64,000 bases of DNA from Paenibacillus guangzhouensis (GTDB lineage: Bacteria > Bacillota > Bacilli > Paenibacillales > Paenibacillaceae), in NCBI RefSeq assembly GCF_009363075.1, contig NZ_CP045293.1:4548001-4612000 (forward strand), in the 5' to 3' direction. This document shows, in pieces, positions 55,550-62,513 of the stretch. The notes beneath the pieces are model-generated. The model was given only the letters and a program-made list of their open reading frames with translations. It was not told where the DNA came from and did no database searches. The stretch's first letter is position 1; each line of letters begins with the position of its first letter. The position numbers and the translations under genes were made by a program.

Positions 55550-56370
55550 GACTGCTCCGGATCATAAAATGCAACGCTTGTACTTCCTTCTTGAAGGTTC
55601 ACTTGGAACATCGCCTTGCCATCCGCCGTACGTTTATAGACGACGATGGAATGACCTTGCGATTGTGCACCTTCGGCAGCGACATCTGTTACTTCGGGCT
55701 CATACCCATCGATAGGAAGACCCAATTGCTTCAAGAATGCGTTTGCCATCGCGATCGCTTCCGATTCTTGCAATTTAGAAGGATGCGGGGCAAACGGCTC
55801 TATGCCTACGACTTGAACGAAATAAAGCTGTCCCGTCTCCACATCGACATTCGCTGTCACCTCTTGATGCGGCTCCTCGAATGTCTTGCCTTTCTCCATC
55901 AAAATGACATTCAATCGGTGAATCGGCTTGCCTCCGTTGATTCCTTTGGCAATTTGCGCGCTCGAGATGTCGAAGTTCTTCGTCTCGGGGAACCCACGGT
56001 AAATACGTGCAAGCAATGCCTGTGCTGCCTGATTCCCGCTAATCTCATCCGCATAGAGGTTCGTCGTGACATAATCTGAATCCTTATCTTTGGTGACAAA
56101 GCTTCGCACATCTTCCGTCCCGGAGAAATTGAGCAAAGCTCGAATCTGTGCCGCAACGGCAGGTCCGGTATAGATGACAACCGGCGTGAGCAGGATGACT
56201 GCAAGCACACATGCAACCATGCGCACTTTAAAAGTTGATTTTGATTTTAATTTTTCATTGCGATAACGCTCATAAGAATTTTGTTGAATGCGCTTCTGCA
56301 TATCTGATGGATTTTCCATTGCTTCCGCACAATCTTTCAGCTTATCGCGCAGTTGTTGTTCAATGGACAT
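55546..56370 (-). CDS. Putative membrane anti-sigma factor or sensor protein
   Basis: A 274-residue protein with a cytoplasmic N terminus of ~47 residues (MSIEQQLRDKLKDCAEAMEN onwards), one membrane helix (MVACVLAVILLTPVVIYTG) and a ~190-residue extracytoplasmic domain with possible PepSY/YcdB-like elements (ESEAIAMANAFLKQLG). The gene overlaps the sigma-factor gene by 11 bases, the standard arrangement for a cognate anti-sigma factor. The N terminus lacks a zinc-binding HxxxCxxC motif. Anti-sigma activity is inferred from topology and coupling; no catalytic role is seen. Confidence 0.7.
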   Translation of the reverse strand: MSIEQQLRDKLKDCAEAMENPSDMQKRIQQNSYERYRNEKLKSKSTFKVRMVACVLAVILLTPVVIYTGPAVAAQIRALLNFSGTEDVRSFVTKDKDSDYVTTNLYADEISGNQAAQALLARIYRGFPETKNFDISSAQIAKGINGGKPIHRLNVILMEKGKTFEEPHQEVTANVDVETGQLYFVQVVGIEPFAPHPSKLQESEAIAMANAFLKQLGLPIDGYEPEVTDVAAEGAQSQGHSIVVYKRTADGKAMFQVNLQEGSTSVAFYDPEQS

Positions 56371-56935
56371 AAAGTTCTTGCTCCTTTTCTAGTTCGCTGT
56401 TAGGGCTAAGTTCGCGAAGCTTCGCTAGTGCTGCGTGATGTCTGGACTTGACCGTGCCTATAGGAATGCCCAGCAATTCTGCGACTTCATCGAAGGTATA
56501 GTCATGATAGTAACGCAGAATAATCACCGTTCGAAGTTTATAGGATAACTGATGAACGATAGCCAGCATCTCCTGATGGGTCTCGGCCTTGAGTACCTCA
56601 CGATCGGAGAAGAGATGCTCTTCCACCTCCAAGAGCCGCTTCTTCTCGAAAATTCGGAACCTCCGCCAGCTCTTGGTTCTCCACTTCTGTATTTGCTTTA
56701 GCGCGATGCCATGCATCCAGAATCGGAAGGGACGTTTCGCATTATACTTATCGATGGACCGCCACAGCTGGAAATAAATCTCGTTCATGACATCTTCGAT
56801 TTCATTTTTTTCCGTCATCAGAAAGACAGCGGAGCGATAAATTTCGGGGAATGACCAGTCATAGATCACCTGAAACGCAGACGGATCCCCCTCCTTCATC
56901 CGTTCAATCCAATGCTCGATATTAATATCTTTCAT
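56360..56935 (-). CDS. ECF-type sigma-70 factor
   Basis: A 191-residue extracytoplasmic-function sigma factor. Region 2 spans residues ~20-90 (FQVIYDWSFPEIYRSAVFLM, IEDVMNEIYFQLWRS, RPFRFWMHGIALKQIQKWR) and region 4 residues ~125-180 (LRTVIILRYYHDYTFDEVAE, LLGIPIGTVKSRHHAALAKL). The start MKDINIEHW at 56935 is used because AAGGAGGG lies 10 bases upstream. It is the first gene of the operon with the membrane protein, permeases, adaptor, SBP and lipoprotein, so it probably directs their expression in response to an envelope or nutrient signal. Confidence 0.94.
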   Translation of the reverse strand: MKDINIEHWIERMKEGDPSAFQVIYDWSFPEIYRSAVFLMTEKNEIEDVMNEIYFQLWRSIDKYNAKRPFRFWMHGIALKQIQKWRTKSWRRFRIFEKKRLLEVEEHLFSDREVLKAETHQEMLAIVHQLSYKLRTVIILRYYHDYTFDEVAELLGIPIGTVKSRHHAALAKLRELSPNSELEKEQELYVH

Positions 56936-57003
56936 GAAAAAAGGGCCCTCCTTGGTAAGCTTACATCCTATATTGCCACGTTTGCTCAAAAAGGTTCGAT
57001 TTT

Positions 57004-57031
57004 ATCATAGGATAATTAAGGAAAATGTTAA
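57004..57031 (-). promoter_or_regulatory. Probable SigA promoter of the ECF operon
   Basis: On the minus strand TTAACA, a 16-base gap and TATGAT lie directly behind the terminator of the preceding unit. A GAACC stretch lies a little downstream at about 56996-57000 and could belong to an autoregulated ECF promoter, but the rest of such a motif is not clear. Confidence 0.5.
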
Positions 57032-57035
57032 ATCC

Positions 57036-57078
57036 AAAAAAGCGAGCCCCCCTGTCACGATCGACGAAGTGTCCCGCT
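57036..57078 (-). terminator. Terminator of the sigma/bactofilin unit
   Basis: On the minus strand AGCGGG pairs with the CTCGCT side (one G-U pair) across a ~26-base loop and is followed by TTTTTTGG. The long loop makes it only moderately convincing. Confidence 0.5.
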
Positions 57079-57142
57079 CTCATCCTTTCTTATGCAATAT
57101 AGACTTCAGCTCAATGTATCAAATGATCCATGCGTCGCCTCC

Positions 57143-57682
57143 TTAATGGTGGCTCTCCTGTTCCAATTGAATCACCGAACCTTCAAAAAAACCTTCATTC
57201 ACAATCTTCGCGTCCCAGTCAGCCTGGATATTCCCATCCAGCTTCCCTTCGATCACAAGCTGTGCGTTACCATGTAGAATCACATCCCCACGTACGAATC
57301 CCTCAATCGTGCAACTGCAGTCCGGATCCACAACAATATTCCCCTCATAATGACCTTCGATCACAAGTGGGCTGGAAGGATTAAATACGTGCCAACTCCC
57401 ACGGCTATCATTGGTTTGGTTCTCCGTCCGCTTTAGCTCTTCTACAACTTTCTCCAGCATGTTGCATGCGATGCTTAAATCTGCAGACGTGTGAAGGGCT
57501 GAATCCAGCGGCTGGATAATCTCCCAGACTCGATTCTCCGGATCACCCTCTCGAATGATGGAGAGAACACTGTTATATTTCTGGATCGCAGCGGGGACCG
57601 CCGTCTCATGCAGGCCAATCGTATTGATCTCCTCCGCTATTTGTTGCAAACTCCGTACGATAATCGGTGTGTAATCGATCAT
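57143..57682 (-). CDS. Bactofilin-like polymer-forming protein
   Basis: A 179-residue cytosolic protein. The N-terminal ~95 residues are alpha-helical (IIVRSLQQIAEEINTIG to MLEKVVEELKRTENQ). The C-terminal ~75 residues have short repeated beta strands of the right-handed helix type seen in bactofilins: LVIEGHYEGNIVVDPDC, TIEGFVRGDVILHGNA, LVIEGKLDGNIQADWD and IVNEGFFEGSVIQLE. Bactofilins polymerise into filaments near the membrane. Here the domain is shorter than usual and fused behind a helical domain. It starts 16 bases after the truncated sigma gene, with GAGAGGAAG, so the two form one transcript. Confidence 0.72.
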   Translation of the reverse strand: MIDYTPIIVRSLQQIAEEINTIGLHETAVPAAIQKYNSVLSIIREGDPENRVWEIIQPLDSALHTSADLSIACNMLEKVVEELKRTENQTNDSRGSWHVFNPSSPLVIEGHYEGNIVVDPDCSCTIEGFVRGDVILHGNAQLVIEGKLDGNIQADWDAKIVNEGFFEGSVIQLEQESHH

Positions 57683-57698
57683 GTTCTCAATCTTCCTC

Positions 57699-58091
57699 TC
57701 ATTTCGAAATGGATTTCACTTCAAGCTGCTCGTCTTCTACTTGGCGCTTCATCGCGAGTAAACGGCATATTTCGAGACCGCGATGGATGCGCCATTTCAC
57801 GGTCGTCATCGGTAGTCCTGTTATTCTCGAGATTTTCGCCATCGTCATATCTTCAACATAATGCATATATACGGGCTTCCTATATTTGTCGGGCAATTCT
57901 TTCAATAGCTTACTAAGGTCAATGCGAAGGTCCGTCGTTTCGATTGGCGTTATCGCAGGCTGCTGCACCTGGAACTGTTGTAGGGCTTCGAGTTCCATCG
58001 TATCGGTTACGACTTGTGGAGTCTTCTTATGATTCGTTAGCCATTTCCGGCAACAGTTCGTTCCGATTTGCATCAGCCATGAACGGAACAT
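57699..58091 (-). pseudogene. Sigma-70 family factor lacking its N-terminal half
   Basis: Codes for 130 residues matching the second half of an ECF sigma factor: the end of region 2 (MFRSWLMQIGTNCCRKWL) and region 4 (LPDKYRKPVYMHYVEDMTMA, ITGLPMTTVKWRIHRGLEI). A full factor needs ~60 more residues at the N terminus with region 2.1-2.3. Upstream codons stay in frame through EESLCDPQ, then a TAA appears inside the first unit of the 51-bp repeat array at 58103-58357. No region 2 coding sequence is seen beyond the array and no ribosome site precedes the ATG at 58091. It is therefore probably a remnant, although translation of the downstream bactofilin-like gene may continue. Confidence 0.7.
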
Positions 58092-58102
58092 CTGCGGGTC
58101 GC

Positions 58103-58357
58103 ACAGCGACTCTTCGAGCCAAATAACTGCTTTTTAGCAGTTATTTCGGCCGCACAGCGACTCTTCGAACCATTTAACTGCTTTTTAGCAGTTATTTCGG
58201 CCGCACAGCGACTCTTCGAACCATTTAACTGCTTTTTGGCAGTTATTTCGGCCGTACAGCGACTTTTCGAACCATTTAACTGCTTTTTGGCAGTTATTTC
58301 GGCCGTACAGCGATTCTTCGAGCCAAATAACTGTTTTTTTGCAGTTATTCCGCCAGC
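58103..58357. repeat. Five tandem 51-bp palindromic repeats abutting the truncated sigma gene
   Basis: Cores start at 58121, 58172, 58223, 58274 and 58325 (51-base step), e.g. AAATAACTGCTTTTTAGCAG followed by TTATTTC, with a GGCCGCACAGCGACTCTTCG linker. The inner stem TAACTGC/GCAGTTA and the GCGACT-TCTTC linker match the 20-copy array at 47732-48764, so both belong to one family. Variants include ATTTAACTGC left arms, TTTTTGG loops and a final TTTTTTT loop. Confidence 0.93.
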
Positions 58358-58400
58358 TCAGACCCACCGCTTGCGCCGACTCTCTGCACATACCCAACAC

Positions 58401-58429
58401 AAAACCCCCAGTGCACCTCACTGGGGGTT
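58401..58429 (-). terminator. Terminator of the PHP phosphatase gene
   Basis: AACCCCCAGTG and CACTGGGGGTT form an 11-bp perfect stem with a 5-base loop, followed by TT on the minus strand, 15 bases past the stop codon. Confidence 0.9.
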
Positions 58430-58444
58430 CCCTTCTCACATATA

Positions 58445-59446
58445 TTAATCCCGGAGTGGCACCGTAATCCGCTGCTTCTCATGCACATAGATCACTTCGG
58501 TGTATCCCGCCGCTTCGAGCAGATCCATCGCCTCGTCGAGCAATGTCCCGATATCGTCCGGGAAGTGCGAATCCGAGCTCATCGTGATCGGCACGCCGTG
58601 TTTGTTCAAGATGTGCAGGAAGGATGTACTTGGACAAGCCTCCTTCACAGGGTAACGATACGCCAATCCCGTGTTGATCTCCGTCGCCACATTCGCTTCC
58701 TTCAACGTCTTCGCCACGTCCTCATAGAGCGGCAGCAGCAGGCTCTCATCCGGCCGATAATTGAATACTTTCAAATTGTCCAAATGCGCAATAATATCGA
58801 ACAATCCGCTGCGCGCCGCCATTTTGACATAGTCAAACCCTTTGGCATACAGCTCCACCAGATCGCGGTTCTCGAACAACTCCTGTGCCTCCGGATTATC
58901 GAATCCCCAGCCATCGACGAAATGAACCGAACCGATAACATAATCGAGCTCATATTGCGATAGCAGCGCGCCCAACTCCTCATCCCCGCCAGGGAAGAAG
59001 TCGGCCTCGACGCCGAGCGATACCGGATATCCTGCCGCCTTCGCACGGCGCACCGCATCCAAATACGGCTCAATCGACGTCACGCATACCCGATCCAACC
59101 AATACTGTTGCATCCGTCCCAGCGGTGAATCGTCCAGAACCATATGCTTCTCGTAGTAGGAACGGAACTCCGTGAACCGATACAGATGGTCCACCATGCC
59201 GAACCGTTCGATCCCCTTCTTCTTGCCTTCTTCAAAATAATAGGCGAGCCACGTATCACTGAAACAGCCTGTCTCCATCCGCTCCTTCAACAGCTCCGAC
59301 AATTCGTTCACCCATGCCAAGGAATGGGATGGCGCATGCAGCGTCCCCCGATCCCGATGCACATTCTCTAACGCGCGTGCCGTCCGTCCAATCCATGCTG
59401 AGCCGTACGGCCCTTCTTCCAGATGGAAATGAAAATCTACTTTCAT
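58445..59446 (-). CDS. PHP-family phosphatase, HisJ (histidinol-phosphatase)-like
   Basis: A 333-residue cytosolic metal-dependent phosphoesterase. PHP metal-site motifs are all present in order: VDFHFHLEEG (N terminus), GVEADFFPG, IGSVHFVDGWGFD, DIIAHLDNLKVFNY and SSDSHFPDDIG. The protein also has the HisJ-type insert GMVDHLYRF. It is close to histidinol-phosphatase of the PHP class, but the gene pairs with a DeoR-type regulator and not with his genes, so the true substrate could be another sugar or polyol phosphate. GGGGGAGACAGACG precedes the ATG. Confidence 0.87.
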   Translation of the reverse strand: MKVDFHFHLEEGPYGSAWIGRTARALENVHRDRGTLHAPSHSLAWVNELSELLKERMETGCFSDTWLAYYFEEGKKKGIERFGMVDHLYRFTEFRSYYEKHMVLDDSPLGRMQQYWLDRVCVTSIEPYLDAVRRAKAAGYPVSLGVEADFFPGGDEELGALLSQYELDYVIGSVHFVDGWGFDNPEAQELFENRDLVELYAKGFDYVKMAARSGLFDIIAHLDNLKVFNYRPDESLLLPLYEDVAKTLKEANVATEINTGLAYRYPVKEACPSTSFLHILNKHGVPITMSSDSHFPDDIGTLLDEAMDLLEAAGYTEVIYVHEKQRITVPLRD

Positions 59447-59461
59447 CGTCTGTCTCCCCCT

Positions 59462-60232
59462 CTATTCTGCAATATATATTTCGTTCCCCGTCTCTCGCCA
59501 CTGCTGCGCCCAATCGGTTGAACAACCACGATCCGTAATCAGCATCGATACCTGCTTGATATCCGCAATTTTGGCAAAAGCACTCTGGCCCAGCTTCGAA
59601 TGGTCCGCCACGACGATCGATTCCTCCGCCCGCGTCATCATGCAGCGCGAGATACTCGCCTCATTTACGTTGTAATCACTGATGCCGTCCTTCAGTGACA
59701 CACCGCCGACCGAGATGAATGCCTTGTTCACCTTAAACTGCTGCAAGCTGCTCTCTGTCATCGATCCTGTTGCTGCTTGCGCCTGAGTATCCATTTGCCC
59801 CCCAACGAAAATCAGCTGGCCCTTGAACATCTCCATCGCATAGAGCATCACCGGAACTGAGTGCGTCACGACCGTCACATCGGCACGATCCCGCAGCGCC
59901 TTAAGCACCTCGAGCGTCGTCGTCCCGTTGTCAATCATGATCGTCTCCCCCTCTTGCACGAGTGAGGCTGCGTAGGCGCCTATGGCGGCTTTCTCGTCCG
60001 ACTGCATCAAGGAACGTTTCATGAACGGCGGTTCCATCACATTTTCCCGCGTCTTAACCGCGCCACCGTAGACCTTCTTCAAGCGCCCTTCCTTCTCCAG
60101 GCGATCAAGGTCCCGGCGTATCGTCTCCGTCGTTACACTCAGCTGTTCGGCGAGCGGAAGCACCTGCACCTTCTCATCCTTATCGAGCCAATCCAAGATC
60201 GTCTTCTTTCGTTCTTCAAAAGTTAGTGACAT
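59462..60232 (-). CDS. DeoR/GlpR-family transcriptional regulator
   Basis: A 256-residue repressor-type regulator. The N-terminal DeoR helix-turn-helix is VQVLPLAEQLSVTTETIRRD with LEKEGRLKKVYGGAVK; the C-terminal DeoRC domain senses a phosphorylated sugar (GETIMIDNGTTTLEVLKAL, VVTHSVPVMLYAM, FISVGGVSLKDGISDYN, ADHSKLGQSAFAKI). AAGGATGG precedes the ATG. It is followed 15 bases later by the PHP phosphatase gene, so the two are one operon, and it probably represses it in response to a sugar phosphate. Two ACAACATA repeats lie upstream near 60260 and 60290 on the minus strand and are candidate operator halves. Confidence 0.93.
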   Translation of the reverse strand: MSLTFEERKKTILDWLDKDEKVQVLPLAEQLSVTTETIRRDLDRLEKEGRLKKVYGGAVKTRENVMEPPFMKRSLMQSDEKAAIGAYAASLVQEGETIMIDNGTTTLEVLKALRDRADVTVVTHSVPVMLYAMEMFKGQLIFVGGQMDTQAQAATGSMTESSLQQFKVNKAFISVGGVSLKDGISDYNVNEASISRCMMTRAEESIVVADHSKLGQSAFAKIADIKQVSMLITDRGCSTDWAQQWRETGNEIYIAE

Positions 60233-60309
60233 TATGATTCCATCCTTATCATTGTCAATATGTTGTTTTCGGTTGTTTGTATTGTTTTTATGTTGTATTC
60301 ATATGATTT

Positions 60310-60338
60310 ATTCTAGATTTTGTGTCTGTTGGTGTCAA
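60310..60338 (-). promoter_or_regulatory. Promoter of the DeoR/PHP operon
   Basis: On the minus strand TTGACA, 17 bases and TAGAAT: a near-perfect SigA promoter ~80 bases before the regulator gene. ACAACATA direct repeats lie between it and the start codon. Confidence 0.8.
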
Positions 60339-60410
60339 TGCTTATCGGACAATCTTCAAATAAATTTTACCAAATTTATCAAAATGATAGAATAGATGCA
60401 ATGGGTTACA

Positions 60411-60428
60411 AGCGATGGATCCATCGCT
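60411..60428. promoter_or_regulatory. Perfect 18-bp palindrome
   Basis: AGCGATGGATCCATCGCT is an exact palindrome, followed on the plus strand by TATAAT at 60436 and GAGGAG at 60444. A protein-binding site is the simplest reading. The gene or transcript it belongs to is unclear. Confidence 0.45.
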
Positions 60429-60618
60429 AACAGCTATAATGTGAGGAGAAATAATTAACCGTCGGATAACGACCAAGCATCTCGTTCGCAGCGTCTTTTT
60501 GGGGACTCAAATTGAACGGACAGCTTACGGAGAAAGAGGAGCAGCAGTTCATTTCACTAAAGGCGCTACGCCAGCTCTAACAGAGATCAATGGGATTGTT
60601 TTCCCCGTACGCACACAT
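60429..60618 (+). other. Unassigned region with possible small transcript
   Basis: Between the palindrome and the terminator lie a -10-like TATAAT, a GAGGAG ribosome-site-like stretch without a matching ATG, and a 22-codon frame (60512-60580, TTG start, preceded by GGGGA) with a protein-like composition (LNGQLTEKEEQQF, then ISLKALRQL). A second overlapping frame is open from about 60455 through the end of this region. None has an ATG start; it may be a small RNA, a small peptide or the remnant of a gene. Confidence 0.25.
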
Positions 60619-60619
60619 C

Positions 60620-60648
60620 AAAAAAGGGATGCGAGCATCTCACATCCC
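60620..60648 (-). terminator. Terminator of the metal-ABC operon (possibly bidirectional)
   Basis: On the minus strand GGGATGTGAG pairs with CTCGCATCCC with one mismatch and a 3-base loop, followed by TTTTTT. The plus strand side is followed by TTCTCTTTT, so it could also end a short plus-strand transcript. Confidence 0.85.
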
Positions 60649-60673
60649 TTCTCTTTTCCTATCGACACATCTC

Positions 60674-61555
60674 CTATGCTTCTGCACTTATCAATCGACG
60701 ACGCTTCACCCACCGCATGAGCAATCCATGGCTCGGGGAGAAAATGAGCGCAATGACGAAGATCAACCCCGCTACCGTCACCATCATCCCAGCAATGGAC
60801 GCATCGAGCCACGCAGCAGCGTAGTAGCCAAGAACCGCGCAAGCAATACCGATCAGCACGCTATAGAGGATCATCACCGATAAGCGCTCGGTTAATAGAT
60901 ACGCAGTCGCCGCAGGCACAATCAGCATGCCAACGACGAGGATCGCGCCAACGCTCTCGAAGCTTGCAACCGTCGTCATCGACACCAGCCCCATCAACAA
61001 GTAATGGAACAAGGCAACCGGGATGCCGCATGCGAGCGCCATCGCCGGATCAAATGCGCAGAGCTTGAACTGCTTGTAGAACAGTCCAATCACGACGAAG
61101 ATCGCGAGCAGCGTGATGCCGAGAATCCATACCGCCTTCGGAATGCCTTCGATCCCGAACACGCTCATCGTATTCCAGTGCACATACGCAATCTCGCCGA
61201 ACAAGACGCAATCCAGATCCAGATCGACCTGTCTCGCATTCAGACTCACGAGCACGACACCGACCGCGAACAATGCGGTAAATACGACGCCGATCGAAGC
61301 ATCGGACTGCAGCCCGCTCTGCTGGAACATCTGAATCAAGAATACGGTGACGAGGCCCAGCACCGATGCGCCAAGCAGCATCGCGAGCGAGTCGCGTGAT
61401 CCACTCATCATGAAGGCAATAACAATGCCCGGCAATACGGAGTGACTGATCGCATCCCCGATTAAGGACATGCGGCGCAAGACGAGGAAGCAGCCCAAAA
61501 TACCGCAAGCCGTCGCTACCAATGCGCCCGTCGCAATAATCCAGAACTCCATCAT
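60674..61555 (-). CDS. Manganese/zinc-type ABC transporter permease (second subunit)
   Basis: A 293-residue permease of the ABC-3 family with about eight helices. It has the family features MEFWIIATGALVATACGILGC, VLRRMSLIGDAISHSVLPGI and the AVGVVLVSLNARQVDLDLDCVLFGEI segment of TroD/MntD-type proteins. It overlaps the upstream permease by 4 bases. The two permeases would form a hetero-dimeric channel for Mn(II) or Zn(II). Metal specificity is not readable from the permease. Confidence 0.92.
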   Translation of the reverse strand: MMEFWIIATGALVATACGILGCFLVLRRMSLIGDAISHSVLPGIVIAFMMSGSRDSLAMLLGASVLGLVTVFLIQMFQQSGLQSDASIGVVFTALFAVGVVLVSLNARQVDLDLDCVLFGEIAYVHWNTMSVFGIEGIPKAVWILGITLLAIFVVIGLFYKQFKLCAFDPAMALACGIPVALFHYLLMGLVSMTTVASFESVGAILVVGMLIVPAATAYLLTERLSVMILYSVLIGIACAVLGYYAAAWLDASIAGMMVTVAGLIFVIALIFSPSHGLLMRWVKRRRLISAEA

Positions 61556-62508
61556 AGCGACTCCTCCTTCCGCAACCGAACGTCTTGGCGCTGCATTTCC
61601 CGCACCCGTTCCGCAGCACGAATAGCTTCATTGCCCCGGATCTGGCGAATTGCCTTCGCACATATCCCGCGTCTTGGCGCGAATAAAACGGAGAAGCCAA
61701 ACACCGTGGTCGCTGCAAGTACGCTTAATGGACCTGTCGGCAAATTGCTCGTCGTTGTACTGATCAAGGTACCGATCACACCGCTGATCGCTCCGAATAC
61801 ACCGCTAAGAACTACCATGACGCCTAACCGATCGGTCCAATAACGTGCCGATACCGCTGGCGTAATGAGCAGCGCTGCGACCAAGACGACGCCAACCGCT
61901 TGAATACCGACCACGACCGTCATAACGAGGAAGAACATCAGCAGCTGCTCGAGCAGACCTACTGGGAAGCCCAGTCCCCGCGCGAAGCCCGGATCGAAGC
62001 TTAACAATTTAAATTCCTTGAACAACAATGTACACGCAATGACGATTACCGCCGATACCCCGATCATGAGGTAGACGTCGCTATGAATCATCGAAGCCGC
62101 CTGACCGAATAAGAACTTATCCAATCCACTCTGATTCCCGTTCGGCGAATGCTGAATTTGCGTGAGCAAGACAATACCAATCCCGAAGAACACCGAGAGC
62201 ACGATCCCCATCGCGGCATCGGCTTTAATCCGCGTATATCGCGTGATCACGGTGATCGAATACGTCGCAATAAGCCCCGATACGAACGCGCCGACGAAGA
62301 ATAACGGCAGCGATTTGACGCCGGTCAGCATGAACGCGATACATATCCCTGGCAGTGCCGCATGGGCGAGTGTATCACCGATCAAGCTCTGCTTCCGCAA
62401 ATACGCGAAGCTTCCGATCATCCCGCTCATCAGTCCGAGCAGCATACATCCCATAAGGATCCACTGCGTGTTCGGATCCGCCAGGACGGACCATGAAAAT
62501 CCCATCAT
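61552..62508 (-). CDS. Manganese/zinc-type ABC transporter permease (first subunit)
   Basis: A 318-residue ABC-3 family permease with MGCMLLGLMSGMIGSFAYLR, KQSLIGDTLAHAALPGICI and GLDKFLFGQAASM motifs (TroC/MntC type). The C-terminal ~45 residues are highly basic and cytoplasmic (RGICAKAIRQIRGNEAIRAA onwards), an extension not seen in the partner. The ATG at 62508 is used because GAGGTG precedes it by 6 bases; a GTG three codons earlier overlaps that site. It starts 5 bases after the ATPase stop. Confidence 0.92.
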   Translation of the reverse strand: MMGFSWSVLADPNTQWILMGCMLLGLMSGMIGSFAYLRKQSLIGDTLAHAALPGICIAFMLTGVKSLPLFFVGAFVSGLIATYSITVITRYTRIKADAAMGIVLSVFFGIGIVLLTQIQHSPNGNQSGLDKFLFGQAASMIHSDVYLMIGVSAVIVIACTLLFKEFKLLSFDPGFARGLGFPVGLLEQLLMFFLVMTVVVGIQAVGVVLVAALLITPAVSARYWTDRLGVMVVLSGVFGAISGVIGTLISTTTSNLPTGPLSVLAATTVFGFSVLFAPRRGICAKAIRQIRGNEAIRAAERVREMQRQDVRLRKEESL

Positions 62509-62513
62509 TAGGC

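Noticed and set aside
58185-58439. Open reading frame through the second repeat array (84 codons, minus strand)
   Set aside because: It is made of the repeat itself with period 51, has no ribosome site, and its end overlaps a terminator; treated as a by-product of the repeat.
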